Positions 26,605 to 33,998 are shown, numbered from the stretch's first letter. The stretch is DNA of 64,000 nt from Sphingomonas lacusdianchii (GCF_022664395.1 NZ_JAKRET010000005.1:62001-126000); one strand, 5' to 3'. Notes: generated by a model from the letters alone, not told the origin. A program made the numbers and translations.

Positions 26605-27294
26605 GTGCAGATGATCGATACGCCGTCGCCCAATTTCGGCGAACGCACCCTGCCGGTCACGATGCTGGTGCTGCACTATACCGGCATGACCGATGCGGCA
26701 TCGGCGATCGCGCGGCTGACCGATCCGGCGGCGGAGGTGTCGGCGCATTATGTCGCCGAGGAGGACGGGACGATCCACCGGCTGGTCGCCGAGGACAAGC
26801 GGGCCTGGCATGCCGGCAAGGCGCACTGGCGCGGGATCACCGACATCAACAGCGCGTCGATCGGCATCGAACTGGTCAATCCCGGTCACAAATTCGGCTA
26901 TCGCGAGTTTCCCGAGGCGCAGATCGACGCGCTGATCCCGCTTGTCCACGCGATCAAGGACCGGCACCAGATCACGCGCGGCAATGTCGTCGGCCATTCG
27001 GACATCGCCCCCACGCGCAAGCAGGATCCGGGCGAGCTGTTCCCGTGGAACCGGCTGGCGCGACTGCGCCTCGCGCTGCCGCGACCGACACGCAACCTGA
27101 TGGATCCGGGATGGAGCGACGCCGGCTTCCTGCTGGCGCTCGAACGCTTCGGTTATGACGTCAGCGATCCGACAGCGGCGATCACCGCGTTCCAGCGGCG
27201 GTTCCGGCCCGAGATGATCGACGGCATAGCCGACGGCGAATGCCGGATGCTGCTGCTCGCGCTGCTGCTGCCCAAGCCGCAAGGCGACGATTGA
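26605..27294 (+). CDS. N-acetylmuramoyl-L-alanine amidase (AmpD-like) with peptidoglycan-binding tail
   Basis: A 229-aa zinc amidase. The type-2 amidase domain has the first zinc His in MLVLHYTGM, the segment INSASIGIELVNPGH, and the second His plus Asp in VGHSDIAPTRKQDPGELF. After residue ~160 a peptidoglycan-binding-like helical region follows (FLLALERFGYDV...AITAFQRRFRP). No signal peptide is seen, so like AmpD it probably acts in the cytoplasm on anhydro-muropeptides during recycling. Start may be GTG 26605 or ATG 26611, which differ by two codons. Confidence 0.9.
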   Translation: MQMIDTPSPNFGERTLPVTMLVLHYTGMTDAASAIARLTDPAAEVSAHYVAEEDGTIHRLVAEDKRAWHAGKAHWRGITDINSASIGIELVNPGHKFGYREFPEAQIDALIPLVHAIKDRHQITRGNVVGHSDIAPTRKQDPGELFPWNRLARLRLALPRPTRNLMDPGWSDAGFLLALERFGYDVSDPTAAITAFQRRFRPEMIDGIADGECRMLLLALLLPKPQGDD

Positions 27295-27326
27295 ACCGGT
27301 GGGCGCGGTCGGCTAGGGACGCGGGC

Positions 27327-27724
27327 GTCAGAGGGTCGGGCGGCCGCGTCACGCGATGAGCGTGCCGAGGAAAGTCCGGGCTCCACGGAAACGACGGTGC
27401 CGGGTAACGCCCGGCGGGCTTCCGGCTTCGGCCGGGAGTTCAGGGACAGTGCCACAGAGAGCAGACGGCCTTTGGCTTCGGCCGGGTTACGGTGAAAGGG
27501 TGCGGTAAGAGCGCACCGCGCGGCCGGTAACGGCAGCGGCATGGCAAACCCCACCGGGAGCAAGACCGAATAGGGGCGGCATGAAGCGCGCAAGCGCTTC
27601 GGGGCATGTTCCGGCCCGCTGCCCGGGTTGGTTGCTGGAGACGGCGCGCAAGCGTCGTCCGAGAGGAATGGTCGCCTATCCCGCTTTGGCGGGTGGACAG
27701 AACCCGGCTTACAGACCCTCTGAC
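27327..27724 (+). ncRNA. rnpB: RNase P RNA (class A)
   Basis: Catalytic RNA that matures tRNA 5' ends. The ends pair perfectly as helix P1 (GTCAGAGGGTC at 27327-27337 with GACCCTCTGAC at 27714-27724). The universal core is present: GAGGAAAGTCCGGGCTCC near the 5' end, CCACAGAGAGCAGACGGCC in the centre, GCGGTAAGAGCGCACCG, and ACAGAACCCGGCTTACAG near the 3' end. Length of about 398 nt fits bacterial type A. The gene lies between the amidase and the J-domain gene in the same direction. Protein-like readings across it are artefacts. Confidence 0.97.
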
Positions 27725-27778
27725 ATTCGCGCGCGGCAATGGGTTGCGTGGGGCGCACGGCGGCTTATTTCGAAGACA

Positions 27779-28315
27779 ATGGCACGACATACGCGATCGA
27801 ACGACTGGGGCTTTCCCCGCTGGCGCGGCTATAGCGAGGGCCGCGAGGCGCAGACGGTGAAGCTGTGCGACCGGCACGGCTGTACCGAACCCGGCAAATG
27901 CCCGGCGCCCAAATCGCCGAACAACCCCGATCGCTGGTATTTCTGCGAAGCCCATGCGGCCGAATACAACAAGGGCTGGAATTACTTCGAGGGGCTGAAC
28001 GAAGAGGAAGCCAAGGCGCGCGAGGAGGCCGAACGGCGCACCGCCAACGGCTATGCCGCGTCGGCATCGAATGCGTGGGCCGGGTCGGGCGACGGCAGCC
28101 GGTCGCGCGACGAGATGCGCGCGCTGGAAGTGCTGGAGTGCGATCCCGATGCCGATTTCGACACGATCCGGCTGGCGTGGCGCAAGCTGGCCAAGGTCTT
28201 TCACCCCGATGTCCGTCCCGGCGATGCCGAGGCGGCCAAGAAATTCCACGCGATCCAGGCGGCCTATGACGTGCTGCGCGTTGCCGAGGAACGGCGGAGC
28301 TGGAAGCCGGCGTGA
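27779..28315 (+). CDS. J-domain (DnaJ-like) protein
   Basis: A 178-aa co-chaperone-like protein with its J-domain at the C-terminus (residues ~118-178): EVLECDPDADFDTIRLAWR, then KVFHPDVRPGD with the essential His-Pro-Asp tripeptide, and the closing FHAIQAAYDVLRV. The N-terminal half contains a Cys/His set (CDRHGC, GKCPAP, YFCEAHA) spaced like a zinc-binding site. It should stimulate a DnaK-type ATPase; the target is unknown. Longer in-frame starts upstream lie inside rnpB and are rejected. The stop overlaps the next start (GTGA). Confidence 0.88.
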   Translation: MARHTRSNDWGFPRWRGYSEGREAQTVKLCDRHGCTEPGKCPAPKSPNNPDRWYFCEAHAAEYNKGWNYFEGLNEEEAKAREEAERRTANGYAASASNAWAGSGDGSRSRDEMRALEVLECDPDADFDTIRLAWRKLAKVFHPDVRPGDAEAAKKFHAIQAAYDVLRVAEERRSWKPA

Positions 28316-28608
28316 AGCGCGAGGTCCGTTCGCGCTGGAGCAAGGCGGTACTGGTCTGCGCCAAATGTTCGAGGAAGCTGGACGGTGGCTTCGGCGGGTC
28401 GGACAAGCCGCTGGCCAAGGCGCTGCGCAAGCATCTGAAGCTTAAGAACGGGCCGAAGGGCGCGGCGGGGGTGTTCGAGGTGAAGTGCCTCGACGTCTGT
28501 CCGAAGGCCGCGGTGGTCGTGGTCGACAGCGAACGGCCGGGGGAATGGCTGCTGGTGCGGCCGGGCGACGATTTGGATGCGGTGGCGGCGCGGCTGGGCT
28601 TGGGTTGA
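28312..28608 (+). CDS. (2Fe-2S) ferredoxin domain protein
   Basis: A 98-aa thioredoxin-fold ferredoxin. The four cluster ligands are visible as CAKCSRK near the N-terminus (C-x2-C) and CLDVCPKAAVVVVD later (C-x3-C), the pattern of the thioredoxin-like 2Fe-2S family. The GTG start overlaps the J-domain gene stop, so the two proteins are made together. A role in electron transfer or Fe-S handling is expected; the nearby leftward sufE fits that theme loosely. Confidence 0.85.
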   Translation: MKREVRSRWSKAVLVCAKCSRKLDGGFGGSDKPLAKALRKHLKLKNGPKGAAGVFEVKCLDVCPKAAVVVVDSERPGEWLLVRPGDDLDAVAARLGLG

Positions 28609-28646
28609 CGCCCGCCCCGTAGTCGACCGTTACGCCGGACTTGATG

Positions 28647-28773
28647 GAGACCTTTCCGAAAGTCTGCGCGCTTCGCAGCATACATGTCGTACCCCCGCGA
28701 AGGCGGGGGTCCAGAGCCAAGCAAAACCACCGCTTGCGTCTGGAACCCTGGACCCCCGCCTGCGCGGGGGTAC
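28647..28773. repeat. Composite inverted repeat, copy C (right outer arm missing)
   Basis: In the 281-base gap between the ferredoxin gene and sufE. Left outer arm is GAGACCTTTCCGAAAGTCTG, left inner arm 28689-28714, right inner arm 28748-28773. No right outer arm is detectable; instead a different hairpin-prone stretch (CCGGATAACGTCCGG, ending at 28862) follows. Confidence 0.75.
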
Positions 28774-28889
28774 GCGACGCGGTGGGTAATCCGGACTTGC
28801 TTGATCCAGGGTCCCGATATGTGACGCGTGGAAAAAGAAGCGGGACTCCGGATAACGTCCGGGGTGACGTGATCAGCGGCTTGAACGTC

Positions 28890-29294
28890 TTACGCCAGCC
28901 GCCCGGCCGTTTCGCGGATCAGCGCGATCATGTTCGGAATGCCCTGCGTCCGGTTCGAACTCAGCTGGTTGCGCAGGTCGAAGGGCGCGAGCGTCGCTTC
29001 GATATCGGCGGCAAGGATCGCGTCGGGCTTGCGGTCCTGTACGGTTGCCAGCACCAGCGCGATGATCCCCTTGGTGATCGCGGCATTGCTGTCGGCGAGG
29101 AAGTGGAGCGTGCCGTCGTCCTGCTGCTGGGGATAGACCCAGACCGATGCCGAACAGCCCCGGACCAGCGTCGCATCGGTCTTGAGGGGATCGGGCATCG
29201 GCTCCAGCTGCCGGCCCAGATCGATCAGCAACCGGTAGCGGTCGTCGCCGTCGAGAAAGTCATATTCTTCGCGGATATCGTCGATGCTCTGCAT
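28890..29294 (-). CDS. sufE: SufE family sulphur acceptor protein
   Basis: A 134-aa protein that accepts persulphide sulphur from the SufS cysteine desulphurase for Fe-S cluster assembly. SufE features are DDIREEYDFLDGDDRYRLLI at the start, KTDATLVRGCSASVWV holding the acceptor Cys, and SNAAITKGIIALVLATVQD. Length matches the family. It lies 23 bases after a small coiled-coil gene of the psp locus on the same strand, so read-through from that operon is possible. No sufBCDS genes are in the window. Confidence 0.93.
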   Translation of the reverse strand: MQSIDDIREEYDFLDGDDRYRLLIDLGRQLEPMPDPLKTDATLVRGCSASVWVYPQQQDDGTLHFLADSNAAITKGIIALVLATVQDRKPDAILAADIEATLAPFDLRNQLSSNRTQGIPNMIALIRETAGRLA

Positions 29295-29317
29295 GACGCC
29301 GCTATAGGCATTGCGCG

Positions 29318-29548
29318 TTAGAGTTCCACCCCGGCGGCGATCGCTTCGAGCTTGCGGATGCGTTCCTTCAGGTCGGCGATCTCGATCCGGGTGCCGGCAT
29401 TGGGGGTAGGTTGGCTGACGGGCTGTTCGCCGAGCCGCTGTCGTTGCAGGGCCAGCCAGCCGCGCCAGCCCGACAACAGGGTGGCAGAGACGATCGCCAC
29501 GGCGGCAAGCGTGGTGGCGGCGAGTGCGAGGGTAAGAGTCAGGTTCAT
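29318..29548 (-). CDS. Small membrane-anchored coiled-coil protein, psp locus
   Basis: A 76-aa protein from ATG 29548 (AAAAGGGC upstream). An N-terminal transmembrane helix (LTLALAATTLAAVAIVSATLL) is followed by a linker and a short coiled coil (RIEIADLKERIRKLEAIAAG). Its tail resembles the shared tail of its neighbours but is the most diverged of the set and lacks the final E-I-x-x-L-R. Last of four PspB-like small proteins downstream of pspC. Longer upstream starts overlap the preceding gene and are unlikely. Confidence 0.7.
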   Translation of the reverse strand: MNLTLTLALAATTLAAVAIVSATLLSGWRGWLALQRQRLGEQPVSQPTPNAGTRIEIADLKERIRKLEAIAAGVEL

Positions 29549-29573
29549 CGGACTGCCCTTTTCGTCGGGTTTG

Positions 29574-29837
29574 TCAGTTGAGCGGTTTGTCGCGGAGGCG
29601 TTCGATCTCGTCGGAGAGGTCGACGCCGCGGTCGGTGATGATGCGTTCGAGGACCCGGACCCGCTGTTCCAGCCGTTCGGTCTGCGCGGCATATTGCGCG
29701 GCCTTTTCGGCGGTCTCGGTGCCGCGGACCTGCAACTCGCGTTCCTTCAGCTCGAGCCATGGCTGGAAGACCAGCTTGCTGAGGATCGCGACGATCGGAA
29801 TCATCAGGGCGAGGGCGGGAATGATGAAGGGGCTCAT
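29574..29837 (-). CDS. PspB-like small membrane protein (paralogue 3)
   Basis: An 87-aa protein. One transmembrane helix at residues 4-25 (IIPALALMIPIVAILSKLVF), then KERELQVRG and a heptad-like stretch closing in RLEQRVRVLERIITDRGVD and SDEIERLRDKP. This tail (hydrophobic-E-R-I-x-x-D, then E-I-E-x-L-R) is shared with the two genes before it and in part with PspB/PspC. The architecture matches PspB (short TM plus coiled coil). It probably sits in the inner membrane, contacting PspA or PspC; inference. Confidence 0.75.
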   Translation of the reverse strand: MSPFIIPALALMIPIVAILSKLVFQPWLELKERELQVRGTETAEKAAQYAAQTERLEQRVRVLERIITDRGVDLSDEIERLRDKPLN

Positions 29838-29848
29838 CGTCGGTCCTT

Positions 29849-30163
29849 TCAGTTCGTCCGGCCGCGCAGCTGCTCGATCTCACGTTCGAGGCCGTGCGCG
29901 CCGTCGGTCACGATCCGCTCGACATTGGCGAGCCGGTCCTTGATCGATCCGAGTTCGGCCTTCAGCTGGGCGTTTTCCTGGCTGAGCAGCTTGACCCGTT
30001 CGATCGTCTCGTCGTTGGCGCGGGGATAGACGCTCTGCCCCCAGCCGCCCTGCAGCGGATAGCCGTTCTTGACGCGGAGCCAGGTGGTGATGACCCACGC
30101 CGCCATGCCGGTCAGGCAGATGGTGACGATCATCGGGACGAAATCGGGGTTGGTGGTGATCAT
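29849..30163 (-). CDS. PspB-like small membrane protein (paralogue 2)
   Basis: A 104-aa protein with one transmembrane helix (VPMIVTICLTGMAAWVITTW), a short basic loop with RVKNGYPLQGG, a polar region, then coiled coil from ERVKLLSQENAQLKAELGSI to RLANVERIVTD, ending EREIEQLRGRTN. The K/N-G-Y-P-L element recurs in the upstream paralogue (KHGYPLDD), which shows recent common ancestry of these two. Spacing to neighbours is 11-18 bases, so it is in the operon. No functional data can be read. Confidence 0.75.
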   Translation of the reverse strand: MITTNPDFVPMIVTICLTGMAAWVITTWLRVKNGYPLQGGWGQSVYPRANDETIERVKLLSQENAQLKAELGSIKDRLANVERIVTDGAHGLEREIEQLRGRTN

Positions 30164-30181
30164 GTCGGTCGTCCTTCGGGA

Positions 30182-30487
30182 TCAGCGCAGCGCGTCGATT
30201 TCGCGGGCGGTTCGCGTGGCGGGATCGGTGGCGATGCGTTCGAGGACGGCGATCCGCTCTTCGAGGCGCAGGACCTTCGCCTGCAACTGCTCGTTCTGAT
30301 CGGCCATCAACCGTGCCTGTCGCGTCGCGTCGATCTCATCCTGACGGCGGCGGCGCTTGCCCTTGCCTTCGCACGCTTCGTCATCCAGCGGATAACCGTG
30401 CTTCGCGCGGATCGCGGTCTTCACGATGCTCGCGATCATGACGATCGCGATGATCGACAGCACGAACCCTGGTCCACCCCAATTCAT
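30182..30487 (-). CDS. PspB-like small membrane protein (paralogue 1)
   Basis: A 101-aa protein: transmembrane helix FVLSIIAIVMIASIVKTAI, then AKHGYPLDDEACEGKGKRRRR (a highly basic patch), then a coiled coil with LRLEERIAVLERIATDPATR and a terminal AREIDALR. Shares the loop and tail motifs with the downstream paralogue. Lies 38 bases after pspC on the same strand with GGAGAAGG before the ATG. Probably part of the membrane-stress complex, by context only. Confidence 0.75.
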   Translation of the reverse strand: MNWGGPGFVLSIIAIVMIASIVKTAIRAKHGYPLDDEACEGKGKRRRRQDEIDATRQARLMADQNEQLQAKVLRLEERIAVLERIATDPATRTAREIDALR

Positions 30488-30525
30488 TGTCCTTCTCCCC
30501 TAAATCTGCCCCGGCGGGGATCGGT

Positions 30526-30906
30526 TCAGCGCAGGCTGTCGATCTCGTCCGCCAGACGGGTGTTGCGGCTGGTATAGTACATTTCGATGTCGGCGAGGCG
30601 ACGATCGATGTCACGGAAAGTAGAGCGCATTTCCGACGCGGTGCGGGTCGGGTTCGACCGGACGCCCTGCCAGAACTTCTCGTCCTCGCGGCTTTCGTAC
30701 AGACCGTGCGGCTTCTTCTGCGCCATCCAGGCGATCATGAAGTAAGCGATCACCGTCCAGGGGAAGCCGCCGGCTAGCGTCAGCAACACCGTGCCGATGC
30801 GGATCCACATGACCTCGACACCGGTATAGTCGGCGATGCCGGCGCACACGCCCGACATCTTGCCATTCGCCTTGTCGACATAGAATTTGGTGCGTGCGCC
30901 GGACAT
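30526..30906 (-). CDS. pspC: Phage shock protein C
   Basis: A 126-aa membrane protein. The PspC domain runs KFYVDKANGKMSGVCAGIAD then YTGVEVMWIRIGTVLLTLAG and a second hydrophobic segment FPWTVIAYFMIAWM. A C-terminal coiled-coil tail ends in RRLADIEMYYTSRN and ADEIDSLR, echoing the small paralogues downstream. PspC senses membrane stress and, with PspB, recruits PspA (known from enterobacteria). ATG 30906 overlaps the pspB stop (TGATG), with GGAGGG 5 bases upstream. Confidence 0.92.
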   Translation of the reverse strand: MSGARTKFYVDKANGKMSGVCAGIADYTGVEVMWIRIGTVLLTLAGGFPWTVIAYFMIAWMAQKKPHGLYESREDEKFWQGVRSNPTRTASEMRSTFRDIDRRLADIEMYYTSRNTRLADEIDSLR

Positions 30907-31190
30907 CAGTCCCTCCGTGTGTAATCGTGGTTGCGGAAATCGCTTTCCGGATATTCCCGGCGCGGCATCGAAGGGCGGAAGTCCGGATTGTCGGCGGCGA
31001 TGATCCGCTCGATCGTCTGGAGCCGCTCTTCGAGCCGGCGGGCAGTAAGGTGCATGTCGTCGAGGAGCCGCTCGTCCTCGTTGGTCAGCGTCGGCGACTG
31101 TTTCCACTTGGTGATATAGTGGAGGATCAGCCACGGCAGCCCGATCAGGAGCGCGGCGACGGCGACCATGCCGATCAGGAAATCGCCCAT
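30906..31190 (-). CDS. pspB: Phage shock protein B
   Basis: A 94-aa PspB: an N-terminal transmembrane helix (FLIGMVAVAALLIGLPWLIL), the conserved HYITKWKQSPTLTNEDERLL, and a coiled coil (MHLTARRLEERLQTIERII) of the PspB family. Compared with enterobacterial PspB (~74 aa) it has a charged C-terminal extension rich in Arg and Pro. It begins 5 bases after the pspA stop. Together with PspC it is expected to bind PspA at the inner membrane during stress. Confidence 0.92.
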   Translation of the reverse strand: MGDFLIGMVAVAALLIGLPWLILHYITKWKQSPTLTNEDERLLDDMHLTARRLEERLQTIERIIAADNPDFRPSMPRREYPESDFRNHDYTRRD

Positions 31191-31195
31191 CGCGA

Positions 31196-31864
31196 TCAGC
31201 CCTCCCGGTTCAGGCGGGCCTTGAGCGCGGCCAGTTCGGCATCGATCTTGTCCGACTGCCGCAGCTCGGCGATCTCGTCCTCGAGGCTCTTGCCGCCTTG
31301 CCCCATGCCGGCCGCTTCGGCGCGACCCTCGGCCAGATCGGCGCGGCGTTCGAGGACGTCGAAGCGGCTGAACGCCTCGGCGGTCTTGGAACCGGCATAC
31401 ATTTCGCGCAGCTTGGTGCGGTTGTTGGCGCTTTCCATCCGGGTCTGGATGGCGTTCTGCCGGGTCCGCGCCTCGCGCAGCTTGGTCTGCAGCTTGGCGA
31501 TATCGGCTTCCGAAGCGCGCAGCGCGTCGTCGAGCACGACGATCTCCGAATTGAGCTGTTCGATCATGTCGACCGCCTTCTGACGTTCGACCAGTGCCGC
31601 CTTGGCCAGATCCTCGCGATCCTTGCTGAGCGCCAGTTCGGCCTTCTCGGTCCAGCTTTCCTGCAGCTTGTCGAGCTTGGAGATGTGGCGGCGCATTTCC
31701 TTCTGGTCGGCGATGGTGCGCGCGGCGGATGCGCGGACCTCGACCAGCGTCTCCTCCATTTCGAGGATGATCATGCGGATCATCTTCGCGGGGTCTTCGG
31801 CCTTGTCGAGCAGGTCGGTGACGTTGGCGGCGATGATGTCGCGGGTGCGGGAGAAAATGCCCAT
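31196..31864 (-). CDS. pspA: Phage shock protein A (PspA/IM30)
   Basis: A 222-aa ESCRT-III-like membrane-remodelling protein: the N-terminal amphipathic helix MGIFSRTRDIIAANVTDLLD, the DPAKMIRMIILEMEETLVEV segment, and then long coiled coils. No Vipp1-type C-terminal extension. It binds damaged inner membrane and, in enterobacteria, inhibits PspF until stress. AGGAG lies 6 bases before the ATG. Preceded by a 67-base spacer with a hairpin (31891-31924) that could lower or modulate read-through from the leader peptide gene. Confidence 0.95.
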   Translation of the reverse strand: MGIFSRTRDIIAANVTDLLDKAEDPAKMIRMIILEMEETLVEVRASAARTIADQKEMRRHISKLDKLQESWTEKAELALSKDREDLAKAALVERQKAVDMIEQLNSEIVVLDDALRASEADIAKLQTKLREARTRQNAIQTRMESANNRTKLREMYAGSKTAEAFSRFDVLERRADLAEGRAEAAGMGQGGKSLEDEIAELRQSDKIDAELAALKARLNREG

Positions 31865-31931
31865 CGGTTACTCCTGAAGAATGCGTGGGTGGCCGGGACG
31901 GAACGGGGCAGAACCGCCCCGGCCTGCCGCC

Positions 31932-32075
31932 TTACGCGATCGGCGCGGCGGCATGGGTGGTGGCGATCGGACCGGGTGCGGTCGTAACGCCGAAGGCGGT
32001 GACGCAGACCGCGACCGCGCCGATCAGGCTGAGGACCGACTGGCGGGTGGTCACGTTCTTGTTGATGCGGATCAT
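31932..32075 (-). CDS. 47-aa leader peptide gene of the psp operon
   Basis: Short open frame from ATG 32075 with AGGGAG 7 bases upstream. The product starts MIRINKNVTTRQSVLSL, continues into a hydrophobic helix (IGAVAVCVTAFGVTTAPG) and ends THAAAPIA, giving either a small membrane peptide or a signal-peptide-like secreted one. It is the first frame downstream of the sigma-54 promoter, so it should be induced by membrane stress with pspA. No family recognised. The longer upstream reading to 32201 would run through the promoter and is rejected. Confidence 0.6.
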   Translation of the reverse strand: MIRINKNVTTRQSVLSLIGAVAVCVTAFGVTTAPGPIATTHAAAPIA

Positions 32076-32130
32076 GGTGGAACTCCCTGAAGCTGTAGCG
32101 TGCGCCCTGTGTCGGGCTTGCACAATACAT

Positions 32131-32147
32131 TGCAGGAGGCGTGCCAA
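32131..32147 (-). promoter_or_regulatory. Sigma-54 (-24/-12) promoter of the psp operon
   Basis: On the minus strand the sequence reads TTGGCACG-CCTC-CTGCA. The GG of -24 (32144-32145) and GC of -12 (32132-32133) are separated by exactly 10 bases, and the -24 block matches the consensus TGGCACG fully; the -12 has one mismatch. Transcription would begin near 32120, some 45 bases before the leader peptide ATG. The divergent pspF encodes the matching sigma-54 activator. Confidence 0.85.
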
Positions 32148-32156
32148 ATCGAAAAA

Positions 32157-32172
32157 TGACGGATTTGCGTCA
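32157..32172. promoter_or_regulatory. Candidate PspF binding site
   Basis: Inverted repeat TGACG-GATTTG-CGTCA between the divergent psp operon promoter and pspF. Its centre lies about 44 bases upstream of the predicted start site, closer than the usual enhancer distance of 80-120, so it may serve pspF autoregulation instead of, or besides, activation. Not compared with a PspF motif by computation. Confidence 0.4.
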
Positions 32173-32245
32173 CTTTTGAATGGTTGCCGGGTCCGGTGCA
32201 TTTGGCCTCTTGCGAACTATTGGGAAAATACGCCACATCATCGGC

Positions 32246-33274
32246 ATGGAGCGCGCAACCCAGGTCGTCGGCCAGTCCGGCCCGTTTCTCGATGCCCTTG
32301 AACGGGCCAGCCGGGCGGCCGCGCTCGATCGTCCGGTGCTGGTGATCGGCGAACGCGGGACCGGCAAGGAACTGGTCGCCGAACGCCTGCACCGCCTGTC
32401 GGGGCGCTGGGATCAGCCGCTGGTGGTGATGAACTGCGCCGCGCTGCCCGAGACGCTGATCGAGGCGGAATTGTTCGGGCATGAAGCGGGCGCGTTCACC
32501 GGCGCGACCAAGGCACGGGCAGGGCGGTTCGAGGAGGCCGATGGCGGTACGCTGTTCCTTGACGAACTGGGCACGCTGTCGATGGGCGCGCAGGAGCGGC
32601 TGTTGCGCGCGGTCGAATATGGCGAGGTGACGCGGATCGGATCGTCGCGGCCGTTGCGCGTCGATGTCCGCATCGTCGCCGCGACCAACGAGCATCTGCC
32701 CGACCGGGTCGAATGCGGCACGTTCCGCGCCGATTTGCTCGACCGGTTAAGTTTCGAGGTGGTGACCCTGCCCCCGTTACGCGCGCGGCCGGGGGACATC
32801 ATGGTGCTGGCCGATTTCTTCGGGCGGCGCATGGCGGCGGAGATCGGGCGCGATGAATGGGTCGGGTTCGGGCCCAATGCCGTGGATCAGCTGATGGAGC
32901 ATCGCTGGCCGGGCAATGTCCGTGAGTTGCGCAACGCGGTCGAACGGTCGGTCTATCGCTGGGAACGGCCGGGACCGATCGACCTGGTCGAGATCGACCC
33001 GTTCGCCTCGCCCTTCCGCCCGCGATCCAATGCGAACCCTGCGACATCGGGGGCGGCGCCGGTCGTGGGAACGCCGACGATCGAGTCCGCCGCCCCCGAC
33101 GATCCGTGCGAGGATTTCAAGACGCGGGTCAATCGCTTCGAACGGCAGCTGCTGACGCGGGCGATGGCGGAGGCGCGCTACAATCAGCGCAACTGTGCAG
33201 ATGCGATCGGGCTGACCTATGACCAGCTGCGCCATGCATTGAAGCGTCACGGAATGCTGGGGCAGGGCGGCTGA
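32246..33274 (+). CDS. pspF: Phage shock operon transcriptional activator PspF
   Basis: Sigma-54 enhancer-binding AAA+ protein of 342 aa without an N-terminal sensor domain, as PspF is known to be. Walker A is VIGERGTGKELVAERLH, the sigma-54 contact loop is EAGAFTGATKARAG, Walker B is GGTLFLDELG, and the arginine-finger region is RADLLDRLSFEVVTLPPLRAR. The C-terminal HTH is RNCADAIGLTYDQLRHALKRH. A Pro/Ala linker of about 40 residues joins them. Start taken at ATG 32246 (MERATQVVGQ); upstream readings pass through the promoter region. Divergent from the operon it should control, with PspA as expected inhibitor. Confidence 0.93.
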   Translation: MERATQVVGQSGPFLDALERASRAAALDRPVLVIGERGTGKELVAERLHRLSGRWDQPLVVMNCAALPETLIEAELFGHEAGAFTGATKARAGRFEEADGGTLFLDELGTLSMGAQERLLRAVEYGEVTRIGSSRPLRVDVRIVAATNEHLPDRVECGTFRADLLDRLSFEVVTLPPLRARPGDIMVLADFFGRRMAAEIGRDEWVGFGPNAVDQLMEHRWPGNVRELRNAVERSVYRWERPGPIDLVEIDPFASPFRPRSNANPATSGAAPVVGTPTIESAAPDDPCEDFKTRVNRFERQLLTRAMAEARYNQRNCADAIGLTYDQLRHALKRHGMLGQGG

Positions 33275-33386
33275 CCCCCTTTTCGCCACCGCCGGCCACG
33301 CCTATGGGTTCGCGGGCGTAACGATCGGAGCCAAGCGGGGTCCGCCGCGTTCGGTCGAGCGAGTTCTTTTCCTAAGGAGGATTGCC

Positions 33387-33998
33387 ATGGCGTTCGAACT
33401 TCCGCCGCTGCCCTATGCCTATGATGCACTGGAGCCGACCATCGACAAGGAAACGATGACGCTGCACCATGACAAGCATCATCAGGCCTATACCGACAAG
33501 CTGAACGAAGCCGTGTCGGAAGATGCGAGCCTAGAGGGCAAGTCGATCGAGGAACTGCTCGCCAATATCGGCAGCGGTTCGGCCAAGCTGCGCAACAATG
33601 GCGGCGGCTATTGGAACCACACCTTTTTCTGGGAAACCATGAAGGGCGGCGGGTCGCAGCCCTCGGGTGCGCTGAAGGACGCGATCGATCAGCAGTTCGG
33701 CGGGCTGGACCAGCTGAAGGAGCAGTTCAACACCGCCGGCGCGAACCAGTTCGGATCGGGCTGGGCGTGGCTGATCGTCGGGCAGGATGGCAAGCTGGCC
33801 ATCACCTCGACCCCGAACCAGGACAATCCGCTGATGGACGTCGCGCCGGTCAAGGGCACGCCGATCCTCGGCAACGACGTGTGGGAGCACGCCTATTACA
33901 TCACCTACCGCAATGCGCGTCCGGCGTATCTGAAGGCGTGGTGGGACGTGGTCGACTGGGACAGGGTCGGCCAGCGGTACGACGCGGCGGTGAAGTAA
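33387..33998 (+). CDS. sodB: Superoxide dismutase (Fe/Mn family, probably Fe)
   Basis: A 203-aa cytoplasmic dismutase. Metal ligands are His in MTLHHDKHHQAY, His in YWNHTFFW, and Asp plus His in WWDVVDWDR/VWEHAYYITY. The sequences NNGGGYWNHTFFWETMKGGG and FGSGWAWL are the usual core. Fe is favoured by the overall SodB-like sequence, but Fe/Mn or cambialistic use cannot be settled by eye. A strong AAGGAGG lies 6 bases before the ATG. Followed by a good intrinsic terminator. Confidence 0.96.
   Translation: MAFELPPLPYAYDALEPTIDKETMTLHHDKHHQAYTDKLNEAVSEDASLEGKSIEELLANIGSGSAKLRNNGGGYWNHTFFWETMKGGGSQPSGALKDAIDQQFGGLDQLKEQFNTAGANQFGSGWAWLIVGQDGKLAITSTPNQDNPLMDVAPVKGTPILGNDVWEHAYYITYRNARPAYLKAWWDVVDWDRVGQRYDAAVK

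Noticed and set aside
27581-27778. Longer N-terminus for the J-domain protein
   Set aside because: It lies inside the 3' half of rnpB, whose structure and P1 helix are unambiguous.
31932-32201. 89-codon version of the psp leader gene
   Set aside because: It would start upstream of and read through the sigma-54 promoter; the 47-codon form has its own ribosome site.
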